Positions 30,812 through 39,812 of a DNA stretch of 64,000 bases are shown one piece after another (the stretch's first letter is position 1; each line of letters starts with the position of its first letter). The translations under genes and the position numbers were made by a program. This stretch comes from Limnohabitans sp. 2KL-17. GTDB lineage: Bacteria; Pseudomonadota; Gammaproteobacteria; Burkholderiales; Burkholderiaceae_C. The stretch is taken from contig NZ_NESK01000020.1 in NCBI RefSeq assembly GCF_003063415.1, forward strand, positions 17,955-81,954, in the 5' to 3' direction. Below the pieces are notes generated by a model. That model searched no databases and was not told where the DNA came from. It saw only the letters and a program-made list of their open reading frames with translations.

Positions 30812-31790
30812 AGGCTTTCAATTCGGGGGGTAAATCGGTTTGCAGCGAAACGCGCTCCGCTGTCACGGGGTGGTTGAACTGCAATCGCCAGGCATGCAAA
30901 AACATGCGCTTCAGGCCCGGGCTGCTCCCCGGCCTTTGAAGCTGGCGGTTCCATTCGAAATCGCCATATTTGTCGTCGCCTGCAATTGGGTGGCCTTGTG
31001 AGGCCAGGTGCACCCTGATCTGGTGGGTGCGCCCGGTTTTGATGGTCACCTCCAGCAAAGTAGCTCCTGGCAATCGCCTGGACACCTTGACCAAGGTAAC
31101 GGATCGCATGCCATCGGGGTCTTCGGGCGTGGTCACACGAACGCGCCGCTCACCCTCTGCGCCATCCTGGCCCTGCAGCAAAAATTTGAGCAACGGCTGG
31201 TCAATCACTTTGAGCTTGGCCGGCCAATCGCCCTTGACCAACGCCAAATAGGTTTTACCTGTCTCACGCTCACGGAATTGGTCTTGCAGGTGCCTCAAGG
31301 CGCTGCGCTTTTTGGCCACCAGCAAAATGCCGCTGGTATCCCGGTCCAAGCGATGCACCAACTCCAGCAGCTTGGCTTGAGGGCGGGCCTGCCGCAATTG
31401 CTCGATCACGCCAAAGCTCACCCCCGAGCCACCATGCACCGCCACGCCTGCTGGCTTGTCGATGGCCAGCAAGCTGTCGTCTTCAAAAAGCAAGGGAAAT
31501 TCGCGTCCCGGGGCTGGCCGTTCGGCTTTTTCGGCCACTTTGTCCGAAATGCGCACGGGCGGCAAACGCACCTCGTCACCGGATTCAATCCGGGTATCGG
31601 CCGCAGCACGGCCTTTGTTGATGCGAACTTCACCGCTGCGGATGATGCGGTAAATGTGGGTTTTGGGTACGCCCTTGAGGTGGCGCATCAAAAAGTTGTC
31701 CAAACGCTGCCCGGCTGACTCTTCGTCCACCAACAACCATTTGACGGCGGGCGTCGCAATGGCGGACTTAGCCCCTATAATGTGATTCAC
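30783..31790 (-). CDS. rluC: 23S rRNA pseudouridine(955/2504/2580) synthase
   Basis: RluC modifies three uridines in 23S rRNA. The 335-residue product has an N-terminal S4 domain (AGQRLDNFLMRHLKGVPK). The catalytic Asp lies in HRLDRDTSGILLVAK, followed by GRTHQIRVHLA. The start is uncertain: the frame has no ATG, and GTG at 31790 gives the usual family start, while a TTG at 31871 would add 27 residues. It is divergent from rne, as in E. coli, and the rne promoter overlaps its first codons. Confidence 0.9.
   Translation of the reverse strand: MNHIIGAKSAIATPAVKWLLVDEESAGQRLDNFLMRHLKGVPKTHIYRIIRSGEVRINKGRAAADTRIESGDEVRLPPVRISDKVAEKAERPAPGREFPLLFEDDSLLAIDKPAGVAVHGGSGVSFGVIEQLRQARPQAKLLELVHRLDRDTSGILLVAKKRSALRHLQDQFRERETGKTYLALVKGDWPAKLKVIDQPLLKFLLQGQDGAEGERRVRVTTPEDPDGMRSVTLVKVSRRLPGATLLEVTIKTGRTHQIRVHLASQGHPIAGDDKYGDFEWNRQLQRPGSSPGLKRMFLHAWRLQFNHPVTAERVSLQTDLPPELKAYVDHASHSE
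31776..31781 (+). promoter_or_regulatory. Candidate rne promoter (-10 TATAAT)
   Basis: A perfect TATAAT hexamer lies on the + strand, 602 nt upstream of the rne ATG and inside the first codons of the divergent rluC. The -35 is poor: TCGCAA at 31754-31759 with a 16-bp spacer matches three of six bases. If used, transcription would start near 31788 and give a leader of about 595 nt. Confidence 0.55.
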
Positions 31791-32382
31791 TGGCAATTGG
31801 CTGTAAGTGGTTGATTCAAATGGAAATGAATTCCGATAAAGCTGGAGTTTAGTCCACCACCACCGCGCCAAACCAGATGATCGATGCCACCCCCGGCAGG
31901 ATTTGCAGACTGAAGGCCAACGCCAACAGTGGTCAATCGCCCCGAGGTTGGGCCGATGCCCAGAAACACAGATACGGAATACCCCAAGTCCAGCAGCCCT
32001 TCAGGCTGTTGGACGGATCAAAGCGAGATGGTTGTGTTGTTCGGAACTTTGCTGATGTGGTTGGAGTGGCTCACGAAGCCATGCTTCACAGTCACGCCTT
32101 GTGCCCGGCAATTTGTCCTGGACACCGGGGGAAGCCCCCGGCAGTGGATAAATCTTTGCACACCTTTTCACTCGCCCCATCCACGCGCCACGATCCCCAT
32201 TCCTGTGCTCACGCGCAGCTGAATGGCGATCAACTTCGGCAATTCCCTTCGTTTCAGGTGTCAGCCCCGGCAACGTAGGCTTTGAGATTCCCAGGAATCC
32301 CCAAGCCGGTTGTGTAAACAGGTCTCAGCCCGCAGACATTTTTCTGCACTGGGGCCAAAGCTGACAAGAAAAGGAACGCATC
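31788..32382 (+). promoter_or_regulatory. Long structured 5' leader of rne
   Basis: No convincing gene lies in this 595-bp stretch between rluC and rne. It can form strong hairpins on the + strand. One is an 11-bp stem with one G-U pair and loop CTTCA at 31988-32014. Another is CCGGGGG-AAG-CCCCCGG at 32125-32141. E. coli rne has a long leader through which RNase E controls its own mRNA; a similar role here is inferred from position and structure. An AAAGGAA ribosome site precedes the rne ATG. Confidence 0.55.
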
Positions 32383-35334
32383 ATGAAACGGATGCTGATC
32401 AACGCCACGCAAGCTGAAGAGCGCCGCCTGGCCATCGTCGATGGACAAAAACTCCTCGACTACGAAATCGAAATTGAAGGGCGCGAACAGCGCAAGGGCA
32501 ACATCTACCAAGCGGTGGTGACCCGTGTAGAGCCTTCGCTCGAAGCCTGCTTTGTGGACTATGGCGAAGACCGACACGGCTTCTTGCCGTTCAAGGAAAT
32601 CTCACGCCAGTACTTTGCCGAAGGCGTCTCGGTCAGCCAAGCACGCATTCAGGACGTCATCAAGGAGGGCCAATCCCTTCTGGTGCAGGTCGAAAAAGAA
32701 GAGCGTGGCAACAAAGGCGCAGCCCTGACCACATTTGTCAGTCTGGCTGGCCGTTATGTGGTGCTCATGCCCAACAACCCCCGCGGTGGCGGCGTCAGCC
32801 GACGCATCGAGGGCGATGACCGGGCCGAGCTCAAAGAAGCCATGGACCAGCTGGAATACCCCAAAGGCATGTCCATCATTGCCCGCACTGCTGGCATCGG
32901 CCGCTCAGCCCCCGAGTTGCAGTGGGACCTGAACTACCTGCTCAAACTGTGGACCGCCATCGATGGCGCATCCAAAGGTGGCAAAGGCGCCTTCCTGATT
33001 TACCAGGAATCGAGCCTGGTGATCCGTGCCATACGTGATTACTTCAACAACGACATCGGCGACATCCTGATCGACACCGATGACATCTACGACCAGGCTC
33101 AGCAGTTCATGAGCCATGTCATGCCTGAGTTTGCGAACCGCGTGAAGCGCTACCGCGACGACGCACCCCTGTTCAGCCGCTTCCAGATTGAGCACCAGAT
33201 CGAATCGGCCTACGCCCGTACCGTGCAACTGCCCTCAGGCGGCGCCATCGTGATCGACCACACAGAAGCCCTGGTTTCAGTGGACGTCAACTCGGCCCGA
33301 GCCATCAAGGGCGGTGACATCGAAGAAACCGCCACCCGCACCAACCTGGAGGCCGCTGATGAAGTGGCTCGCCAGATGCGTCTGCGCGATTTGGGTGGCC
33401 TGATCGTGATCGACTTCATCGACATGGAAGAGAGCAAGAACCGCCGCGAAGTGGAAAACCGCCTGCGCGACGCGCTGCGCCAGGACCGCGCACGCGTGCA
33501 GTTCGGCACCATCAGCAAGTTCGGCCTCATGGAAATGAGCCGCCAGCGCTTGAAGCCCGCTTTGAGTGAAGGTGCGTCCATCCCCTGCCCACGATGCGGC
33601 GGTGCAGGCCACATCCGCGACACCGAAAGCTCGGCACTGCAGATCCTGCGCATCATCCAGGAAGAGTCCATGAAGGACAACAGCGCCGCTGTGCACGCCC
33701 AGGTGCCGGTGGAAGTGGCTTCCTTTCTGCTCAACGAAAAGCGCTCCGAGATCGCCAAGATCGAATTGCAGCAACGGATCAATGTGCTGCTGGTGCCCAA
33801 CAAGTCACTGGAAACACCGCATTACAAACTCGAACGCCTCAAGCACGACGATCCGCGCCTGGACCGTATCGAAGTCAGCTACAAAATGGCCGAAGAAATC
33901 GAAGATGCCACCACGGTGACCCGCCGTTCGCAAGAGCCGACCAACAAGCAAACGCCTGTCATCAAAGGGGTTTTGCCTGACGCCCCAGCCCCTGTTGCAC
34001 CGGTCAAACCCGAAGCGGTGGCTGCAACGGCCAAGCCTGCCCCCAACAAAGCAGTTGCTGCACCTGCGACTGTCGCCGCTCCAGCAGCCGAAGCCGGTTT
34101 CTTCGGATGGCTGAAAAACCTGTTCGGTGGCAGTGCCCCTGAAACAGCGCCAGCACCTGTTGACAAGAAGGATGAGAAATCCCGCGAAGGCCGAAATGGC
34201 GATCGCCGTTCAGAGGGACGCACGGAGGGCCGCGATGGCGAACGCCGTGACGGTCGCCGAGGCGGCCGTGATGGTCGGCGTGGCGAGCGCAGCGAAGGTG
34301 CAACCGGTGAAGTCCGCGCACCTCGCGAAGGCGGTCGTCGCGGCGAAGGCCGTGGCGAGGGTCGTGAAGGCCGTGTTGAAGGTCGTGAAGGCCGCAACGA
34401 ACTGCGTGAAGGCGAAGTCCGCCCCGCACGCGGTGAACGTGATGAGCGGGGAGAACGCGCGGAGCGTCCTGCACGCGAAGGCCGTCGCGATGGTCGTGGC
34501 GAAGGCCGCGGTGACGGTCGCCGAGAGCGCGGCGAACGCGGTGTCGAAGGCCGACGTGAACGCGGCGATCGTGGTGGCGAGCGCCGCCAGGGTGACACAG
34601 CCCCCAGCGATGCACTCAGCCCCGAATCCGAAGTCATGGCCACCGAAGGTCAACAAGCCAATCTGCCCTCTGAAGGTGGTGCGTCAAGCGAAAACACGGG
34701 CGAGCGCCGTGATCGCCGATCGCGCGATCGCTACGGGCGTGACCGCCGGGACCGCCCAAGCGAAGGACGCCAGGAAAACCCTGGCGAAGTGACCCTGGGC
34801 GAGGCAGATGACAGTGCGTTCTCTGCGCCTGTCGCTGAATCCACAGGCGAAGACCGCCCTGCATCACGCTCATACTTTGAGCGTGCCCAGCCAACGTCGG
34901 TTGCACCTGCAGCCGAGCAGGCGCCCATTGAACGACCAGACGCACCTGTTTCAGCACCTGCTTCAGTACCTGTTGCAGCATCTGCACCATCATCCGCCCC
35001 TGAACCTACCCCTGTGTCGGCACCTGCTGCTCTAGCCGCGCCTGCGGCGGCGGTGACACCAGCAGCGCCTGCAGTGGCCACACGCGCAGACCTGCCATCC
35101 GTGGCCAGCTACACACTGCAAATCGACAATCTGGAACAGGTGGCGCAAGGCTCCGGTCTGGTTTGGGTGAATTCGGATGTTGCCAAGGTGGCTGCCGTTC
35201 AAGCTGGCATTGCGGCCGAAATCAAACCGGCTCGTGTGCCGCGCGAGCGTCCACCCGCTGTGACCCTGAATGAAGGTCCCCTGGTTTTGGTGGAAACACG
35301 CAAAGACTTGAAAGACATGAACTTGCCGTTCTGA
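32383..35334 (+). CDS. rne: Ribonuclease E
   Basis: RNase E is the main endonuclease for mRNA turnover and rRNA/tRNA processing. The 983-residue product has the S1/RNase H-like catalytic half (1-520) with metal-binding Asp301 (SVDVNSAR) and Asp344/Asp347 (IDFIDM). The zinc-link cysteines are Cys402 and Cys405 (PCPRCGG). A disordered half follows: an Arg/Gly/Glu-rich repeat (about 597-745) that should bind RNA, a Pro/Ala-rich linker (about 850-915), and a conserved C-terminal patch (about 920-983). The DNA of the Arg-rich part is a degenerate repeat of GAAGGCCGT-like units. Confidence 0.97.
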   Translation: MKRMLINATQAEERRLAIVDGQKLLDYEIEIEGREQRKGNIYQAVVTRVEPSLEACFVDYGEDRHGFLPFKEISRQYFAEGVSVSQARIQDVIKEGQSLLVQVEKEERGNKGAALTTFVSLAGRYVVLMPNNPRGGGVSRRIEGDDRAELKEAMDQLEYPKGMSIIARTAGIGRSAPELQWDLNYLLKLWTAIDGASKGGKGAFLIYQESSLVIRAIRDYFNNDIGDILIDTDDIYDQAQQFMSHVMPEFANRVKRYRDDAPLFSRFQIEHQIESAYARTVQLPSGGAIVIDHTEALVSVDVNSARAIKGGDIEETATRTNLEAADEVARQMRLRDLGGLIVIDFIDMEESKNRREVENRLRDALRQDRARVQFGTISKFGLMEMSRQRLKPALSEGASIPCPRCGGAGHIRDTESSALQILRIIQEESMKDNSAAVHAQVPVEVASFLLNEKRSEIAKIELQQRINVLLVPNKSLETPHYKLERLKHDDPRLDRIEVSYKMAEEIEDATTVTRRSQEPTNKQTPVIKGVLPDAPAPVAPVKPEAVAATAKPAPNKAVAAPATVAAPAAEAGFFGWLKNLFGGSAPETAPAPVDKKDEKSREGRNGDRRSEGRTEGRDGERRDGRRGGRDGRRGERSEGATGEVRAPREGGRRGEGRGEGREGRVEGREGRNELREGEVRPARGERDERGERAERPAREGRRDGRGEGRGDGRRERGERGVEGRRERGDRGGERRQGDTAPSDALSPESEVMATEGQQANLPSEGGASSENTGERRDRRSRDRYGRDRRDRPSEGRQENPGEVTLGEADDSAFSAPVAESTGEDRPASRSYFERAQPTSVAPAAEQAPIERPDAPVSAPASVPVAASAPSSAPEPTPVSAPAALAAPAAAVTPAAPAVATRADLPSVASYTLQIDNLEQVAQGSGLVWVNSDVAKVAAVQAGIAAEIKPARVPRERPPAVTLNEGPLVLVETRKDLKDMNLPF

Positions 35335-35362
35335 TTTCCAAGTCCAGCGCTGCGCGCTGATG

Positions 35363-35392
35363 AAAAACCGGGCCCAGCGCCCGGTTTTTTTT
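35363..35392. terminator. Terminator after rne
   Basis: AAAAACCGGGC, a 5-nt loop, and GCCCGG followed by eight T residues form a strong rho-independent terminator 28 nt past the rne stop. The A-run on the other side also lets it work for the convergent hemY. The rest of 35335-35569 shows no gene I can support. Confidence 0.92.
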
Positions 35393-35569
35393 GGCACATC
35401 CGATCAGTTGCGTCAGGGGCTAAGGGGCTACAGGGGTAAGCATGCCCAATGAACCGGGCAGGCCTGGCGCGCATCGGTTTGTCCGCTCTGTGCTTGTTGT
35501 TCGACAGCACCCTTCAACTCAGGAGGCCATGCGGGGCCATCCGGATCAGCCCCAAGGGGCATCAAGGCA

Positions 35570-36868
35570 TCAGCTCTGATTGACCAAAGCGGCCTGTTTC
35601 CAGGCTTGCGCAGCCACGGCGGGCTCTTGCCTTTGCTCAGCCAATTCGGCCAAAGCACACCAAGCCTGCCGCTTCAGTGCAGGGGCCTGCAAACCCTTGA
35701 CCGCTTGGGTCAGCAGGCTCTGCGCCTTGCCCCACAACTGGTGGCGCAAGCACACCATGCCCGCCAGATACTGCCAACGCGCATCTTGAGGTTGTGCTTG
35801 CTGAGCGGTTTCTATTCGAGCCAGCCATTGCCGGGCATCGGCAGCATGAACATCTGCCACACTGGCCTCCATGGCTTGCACCATGCGAGTCAACTGATCA
35901 GAAGTCCAATTCGACTGCTGCGGCGACTGCAAAGCGGCCCACAAAGGCTGTAACCACGGCCTGGCCACCGCACTGCTTCCCCCCAAAGCCACAAGACGCA
36001 AAGCGGCCTCTGCAGCAAGGTCGGGCATGTTGCGTTGGGTGGGGGTCAGACTCAGCCACAAACGCTGAACAGCATCGGCATCGTGTGTATGCATCAACCA
36101 TTCCAGAATCAGACTGCGCACCAGGCTGTTGGCCGTGGCTGGCTTGAACGCACGGTGCTTGGCCAGCAAAAGCGCCGTATCGAGAGCCTTTGCAGGTTGA
36201 CCCGCCAACCTGGCCGCTTTGAGTTGAAGCCGCATGGCCACCATGCGACGCGACGAAGCTGGAGCCAACGTCTGCAACAAACCCAAGCTTCCTGCGGCAT
36301 CCCGGTCATCGAGCAACCAACGGGCTGCTCGAAGCTGGGCGCCCTCGGTCAATGTCTGGCGCTCAGAAGACTGCCCCTCTTTGGCAGACTGCATGGCCTC
36401 TTGCCAATGGGTTTGTCGCAACTCACGGTCTTGCAAGGCGTGCGCCGACTCAGCCACCATGATGTGCGCTACCGTGCGCAAAGAGACTGAATGGTCAAGC
36501 AGGAGGCCGGCATCCCTCAAGAGGGTTTCTTTTTCAAGGGCTGATTGCGCCGACTTGCGAGCCCGCAAAAAACGCCCGGCCATGAACTGGCTGATCGAAT
36601 CGAGCATCGCGGCATGGGCCGCCCGTTCTTTTTGCTGAAGGCGCCAGCGCTTGGCCTGCTTGGGCAAAGACAACAAAGCCGACAAAGCCTGCTGTGCCAA
36701 CACCACCACCAGCACCACAAGGCTCAACACCAACAACACCAGATTGAGCGAAAAATCGACCCGGTAGGGCGCCAAAAACAAAGTCACGGTGCCCTGGTTG
36801 TGCCCAGCGAGCCATGCCGCTGCAGCGGCCAGTGCAAACAAACTGATGAGCCAAAGAGCTGCGCGCAT
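35570..36868 (-). CDS. hemY: HemY-like tetratricopeptide membrane protein
   Basis: This proteobacterial HemY (not the protoporphyrinogen oxidase of the same name) is a membrane TPR protein linked to late haem synthesis. The 432-residue product has two N-terminal membrane segments (about 4-22 and 38-66). Helical repeats follow (for example MAGRFLRARKSAQSALEKE and the later QPQDARWQYLAGMVCLRHQL). It lies 6 bp after hemX. Direct role in haem synthesis is inferred from position in hemCDXY. Confidence 0.85.
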   Translation of the reverse strand: MRAALWLISLFALAAAAAWLAGHNQGTVTLFLAPYRVDFSLNLVLLVLSLVVLVVVLAQQALSALLSLPKQAKRWRLQQKERAAHAAMLDSISQFMAGRFLRARKSAQSALEKETLLRDAGLLLDHSVSLRTVAHIMVAESAHALQDRELRQTHWQEAMQSAKEGQSSERQTLTEGAQLRAARWLLDDRDAAGSLGLLQTLAPASSRRMVAMRLQLKAARLAGQPAKALDTALLLAKHRAFKPATANSLVRSLILEWLMHTHDADAVQRLWLSLTPTQRNMPDLAAEAALRLVALGGSSAVARPWLQPLWAALQSPQQSNWTSDQLTRMVQAMEASVADVHAADARQWLARIETAQQAQPQDARWQYLAGMVCLRHQLWGKAQSLLTQAVKGLQAPALKRQAWCALAELAEQRQEPAVAAQAWKQAALVNQS

Positions 36869-36874
36869 ACCCGC

Positions 36875-37921
36875 TCACCTTCCTGCAGCAGCTGTCGCCA
36901 ACGCTGTAAAAGACCCTTCCAGGGGTGGGATATCGCTGGCTTTCAGTTGCATACCGGATTGCTCAAGCAACTGAAGCATTTGAGTTGTTTTGCGAGAAGA
37001 TCCATCGGCATAGCGGCGAACGATGACGGCAGCAGAAGCCAAGTCTGCGCGGGCCGCGTCTTTTTGCCGAGCCAACAAACCCAGACGGGCATTGAGCAAT
37101 TTGAGCTTGATGTTTTCGCGCAGGAAAAACCCCTGGTCTGGCGACAACAGGGCCGCTTCGGGCGATTCGATTCGGCTGACACGCACCAATCCCTTGATCT
37201 GGTCTGCAAACTGGTTCAAGCCAGCCATCCACCACGATGGCGGCGGTGGGGAACTGCCCGCTTCGGCCAAAGTCCGGCTCATGGCCGCTGTCGGTAACTC
37301 CTGATTGGCCAGCACCAAGCCATCCACCAAAGCCACGCCTTCGTCCAACTTGATCAACAAGCCCGGCAAATCAAATACATTGGCTGTTTTGAGACGATCC
37401 AGATCTTTTTCGAGTGCCCGGAGCACCGGGGCCAGACGCGGTTGTGCGGCACGCTGCACCCTCATCTGCGCCGACTTGAGCGTGGCCAGCAAGGGCTCGA
37501 TACTGCCTGTCAACTGAGCTTGCTGCTGGGCCATGCGCAAAGCCGATTCAATGTCCACCACCAAATTTTCATCGCGTGACCGCGACAGACTTTGCATCAA
37601 CTCTTCAAGCTGTCCACGCTGCAGGGCCACTTCACCCAGGCGGGCCTCGACCAGTGCCAGCCGTGCGGCACTGTCTTTCACTGTCTCCTGAGCCTGTTTG
37701 GCCCATGCTTTGGCCTCCAGTGATTGCTGCCCGGTATCCGCGCTTTGCCGAGCCAGTTGCTCTTGAATGCGCGACAGCTTTTGCCACAGCAAAACAGACA
37801 CCAGCAACGCCAGGCCTGCCACACCGATCGCAAGCCACCGGGTCCATGCACGCCGAACCGGCACGGGTGCCGAAGCCACGGGCTTTGCAGAGGATGAAGC
37901 AGTTTCAGGTGTGGAAGTCAT
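36875..37921 (-). CDS. hemX: HemX-like uroporphyrinogen-III synthase-associated protein
   Basis: HemX is a single-pass inner-membrane protein of unclear function encoded with hemC and hemD. The 348-residue product has a Ser/Pro-rich cytoplasmic start, one membrane segment (about 29-46, WLAIGVAGLALLVSVLLW), and a coiled-coil (about 48-115). A helical domain follows (IESALRMAQQQAQLTG, LRENIKLKLLNARLGLLAR). Its ATG overlaps the hemD stop (ATGA). The name rests on fold and position. It is not a methyltransferase despite old annotations. Confidence 0.82.
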   Translation of the reverse strand: MTSTPETASSSAKPVASAPVPVRRAWTRWLAIGVAGLALLVSVLLWQKLSRIQEQLARQSADTGQQSLEAKAWAKQAQETVKDSAARLALVEARLGEVALQRGQLEELMQSLSRSRDENLVVDIESALRMAQQQAQLTGSIEPLLATLKSAQMRVQRAAQPRLAPVLRALEKDLDRLKTANVFDLPGLLIKLDEGVALVDGLVLANQELPTAAMSRTLAEAGSSPPPPSWWMAGLNQFADQIKGLVRVSRIESPEAALLSPDQGFFLRENIKLKLLNARLGLLARQKDAARADLASAAVIVRRYADGSSRKTTQMLQLLEQSGMQLKASDIPPLEGSFTALATAAAGR

Positions 37922-38733
37922 GCCAGCGATTTTATAGACTCCGCTTGTGCTTGCAGTCCGGCAGGAACATTGTCAACCCTCCCCCATCCGGATGCCCGCA
38001 GCCGCTGGGCAATTCGAGGGTGCGTGGCCAGCGCCCAAGCCTGACCCAAAGGCAAGTCCGGACAAGTCTGCAGCAGAAGCTGAGCCGCCTCGGAGCTGCT
38101 GAACAACCACCGGCTGCCATCGGTCATGGCCTGGCGCGCACGGCGGCATTGCTCAGATGTCAATTCGGGGGCCTGACGCACATAGGCCACCACCTGAAAG
38201 ACTTGTAGACCTTCGCTTTCAAGCTGTTGGGCCAGCCAATCTCGCCCGGCCAACTGACCGTGTGCATCCGCACCGCGAACAATCAGGACCGAGGGCTTGG
38301 CATGCGCAGCCGCAGCCACAGCAGCCTGCACCTGCCCAGCCACCACAACCCACAAGGCTTCAGAGTCAAACTGTGCAGACTTTTCATCAGGTGAGTCGAT
38401 CAGCGCTGCAGGCCAGCCAGCAGCCAGCAAAGCCGCTTGGGTGCCGGGCCCTGTGGACCAGGCCCGGCAACTTGGCACAGCTAAGCCCTCAGGCCGCGCC
38501 GCCATGAAAAAACGCACCGCATTGGCACTGACAAACATCACAGCCAAGTGATGGGGAACCACCTGCCAGGCTTGTGTCAACCCGGAAATCTCAGGCAGCG
38601 CTGCAATCTCGATCAAGGGTAAAGCTTCGCTGTGCACGCCCAGCGCCCGCAAACCCTGTGCCCAAGCCATGGCCTCGCGCTCGGGCCGGGTCACGATCAC
38701 CCGCGGGAAGGGCAATTCGGGCGCACCCGTCAT
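37918..38733 (-). CDS. hemD: Uroporphyrinogen-III synthase
   Basis: HemD closes hydroxymethylbilane into uroporphyrinogen III with inversion of ring D. The product (271 residues from this ATG) has two similar lobes, starting PRVIVTRPEREA and later VLIVRGADAHGQLAGRDWLAQQL. The sequence of this family is poorly conserved, so the adjacent hemC supports the call. A TTG at 38751 overlapping the hemC stop is an alternative start, with GGAG close by. Confidence 0.88.
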   Translation of the reverse strand: MTGAPELPFPRVIVTRPEREAMAWAQGLRALGVHSEALPLIEIAALPEISGLTQAWQVVPHHLAVMFVSANAVRFFMAARPEGLAVPSCRAWSTGPGTQAALLAAGWPAALIDSPDEKSAQFDSEALWVVVAGQVQAAVAAAAHAKPSVLIVRGADAHGQLAGRDWLAQQLESEGLQVFQVVAYVRQAPELTSEQCRRARQAMTDGSRWLFSSSEAAQLLLQTCPDLPLGQAWALATHPRIAQRLRASGWGRVDNVPAGLQAQAESIKSLA

Positions 38734-38747
38734 ATCAGCTTGTGAGC

Positions 38748-39665
38748 TCAATGCGCTCCGCCGTCACGCAGGGCCTGCGCCACACTCAGCCCCAAGGCCT
38801 CTGCGGCTTGCAGGCCATCAGCGCTGGCATGGGCATCGGCTGTGACCAAAGTGGTGGCGCCTTCTGGATCGCCCCAAGCCGCTTGCAGCTTGAGAACGCC
38901 CCCCTCGATGATGGCGTGTGCAGCCAAAGGCATGGAGCAGCTGCCACCCATGGCACGGCTCACGGCGCGCTCAGCCGCCACGCGGCGCCATGAGGGCGCA
39001 TCGGCCAGCGGCGCCAACAAGGCGCGCAAGTCGTCGCGGTCACTGCGAATTTCGATGCCCAACGCGCCCTGCCCTGCAGCGGGCAGCATCTGGTCGGTTT
39101 CAAAAATGTGGCGAATGCGCTCGGTCAAACCCAGGCGTTTGAGGCCTGCAGCGGCCAGCACGATGCCCGCGTACTGCCCTTCATCGAGCTTGCGCAAGCG
39201 GGTGTCCAGGTTGCCACGCAGGGGCTCGATCTTCAAATCGGGCCGCAAGGCACGCAACAACACGGTGCGGCGAAGGCTGGAGGTGCCTACCACCGCGCCT
39301 TGCGGCAAGTCTTCCAGGCGAGCGTATTGCGGCGACACCCAGGCGTCGCGAGGGTCTTCGCGTTCCATCACGCAAGCCAACTCAAAGCCCTCCGGCATGT
39401 CCATGGGCACATCCTTGAGCGAATGCACCGCAATGTCGGCGTGGCCTTCTTGCAAGGCGACTTCAAGTTCTTTCACGAACAGGCCCTTGCCACCCACCTT
39501 GCTCAGGCTGCGGTCCAGAATCTGATCGCCTTGTGTCGTCATGCCCAAAAGCCGGACCTTGCAGCCTCTGGCTTCCAGCAAAGATTTAACGTGTTCAGCC
39601 TGCCACAGAGCCAAACGGCTCTCACGGGTGGCGATGACGATGGAGGGCACTTTCGACTCGGTCAC
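38748..39665 (-). CDS. hemC: Porphobilinogen deaminase (hydroxymethylbilane synthase)
   Basis: HemC joins four porphobilinogens into hydroxymethylbilane. The 305-residue product has [16 protein letters not shown], the catalytic Asp85 in HSLKDVP, the TSSLRR segment, and Cys243 in [11 protein letters not shown] that holds the dipyrromethane cofactor. The start is GTG with an AGGAAA ribosome site. It leads the minus-strand hemCDXY operon and is divergent from ppc. A TTGATT / AATATT pair upstream is a plausible promoter. Confidence 0.96.
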   Translation of the reverse strand: MTESKVPSIVIATRESRLALWQAEHVKSLLEARGCKVRLLGMTTQGDQILDRSLSKVGGKGLFVKELEVALQEGHADIAVHSLKDVPMDMPEGFELACVMEREDPRDAWVSPQYARLEDLPQGAVVGTSSLRRTVLLRALRPDLKIEPLRGNLDTRLRKLDEGQYAGIVLAAAGLKRLGLTERIRHIFETDQMLPAAGQGALGIEIRSDRDDLRALLAPLADAPSWRRVAAERAVSRAMGGSCSMPLAAHAIIEGGVLKLQAAWGDPEGATTLVTADAHASADGLQAAEALGLSVAQALRDGGAH

Positions 39666-39812
39666 GGCGGGGTTTCCTGAAAAAATATTGACCCCATCAA
39701 AATGAAATCAATTGGTAATTTTTTGTCCTCGGGCGATGCTAGCATGAGGCGATGGACGATGGGACCCAGGGCACATCACCAGCACTCCCCCCCCTTCAGA
39801 GCAGACACACCG

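Noticed and set aside
31877..32278. A 133-codon + strand frame in the rne leader
   Set aside because: No ribosome site, mixed composition with no recognisable domain, and the leader hairpins explain the sequence better.
33879..34792. Overlapping long frames in the Arg-rich part of rne, both strands
   Set aside because: They come from the repeat nature of the DNA; the rne frame is continuous with conserved ends.
35428..35658. A 76-codon minus frame overlapping the end of hemY
   Set aside because: Only about 50 codons lie outside hemY, with no family match or start signal. It could in principle mark a frameshifted hemY tail, but hemY already has the expected length.
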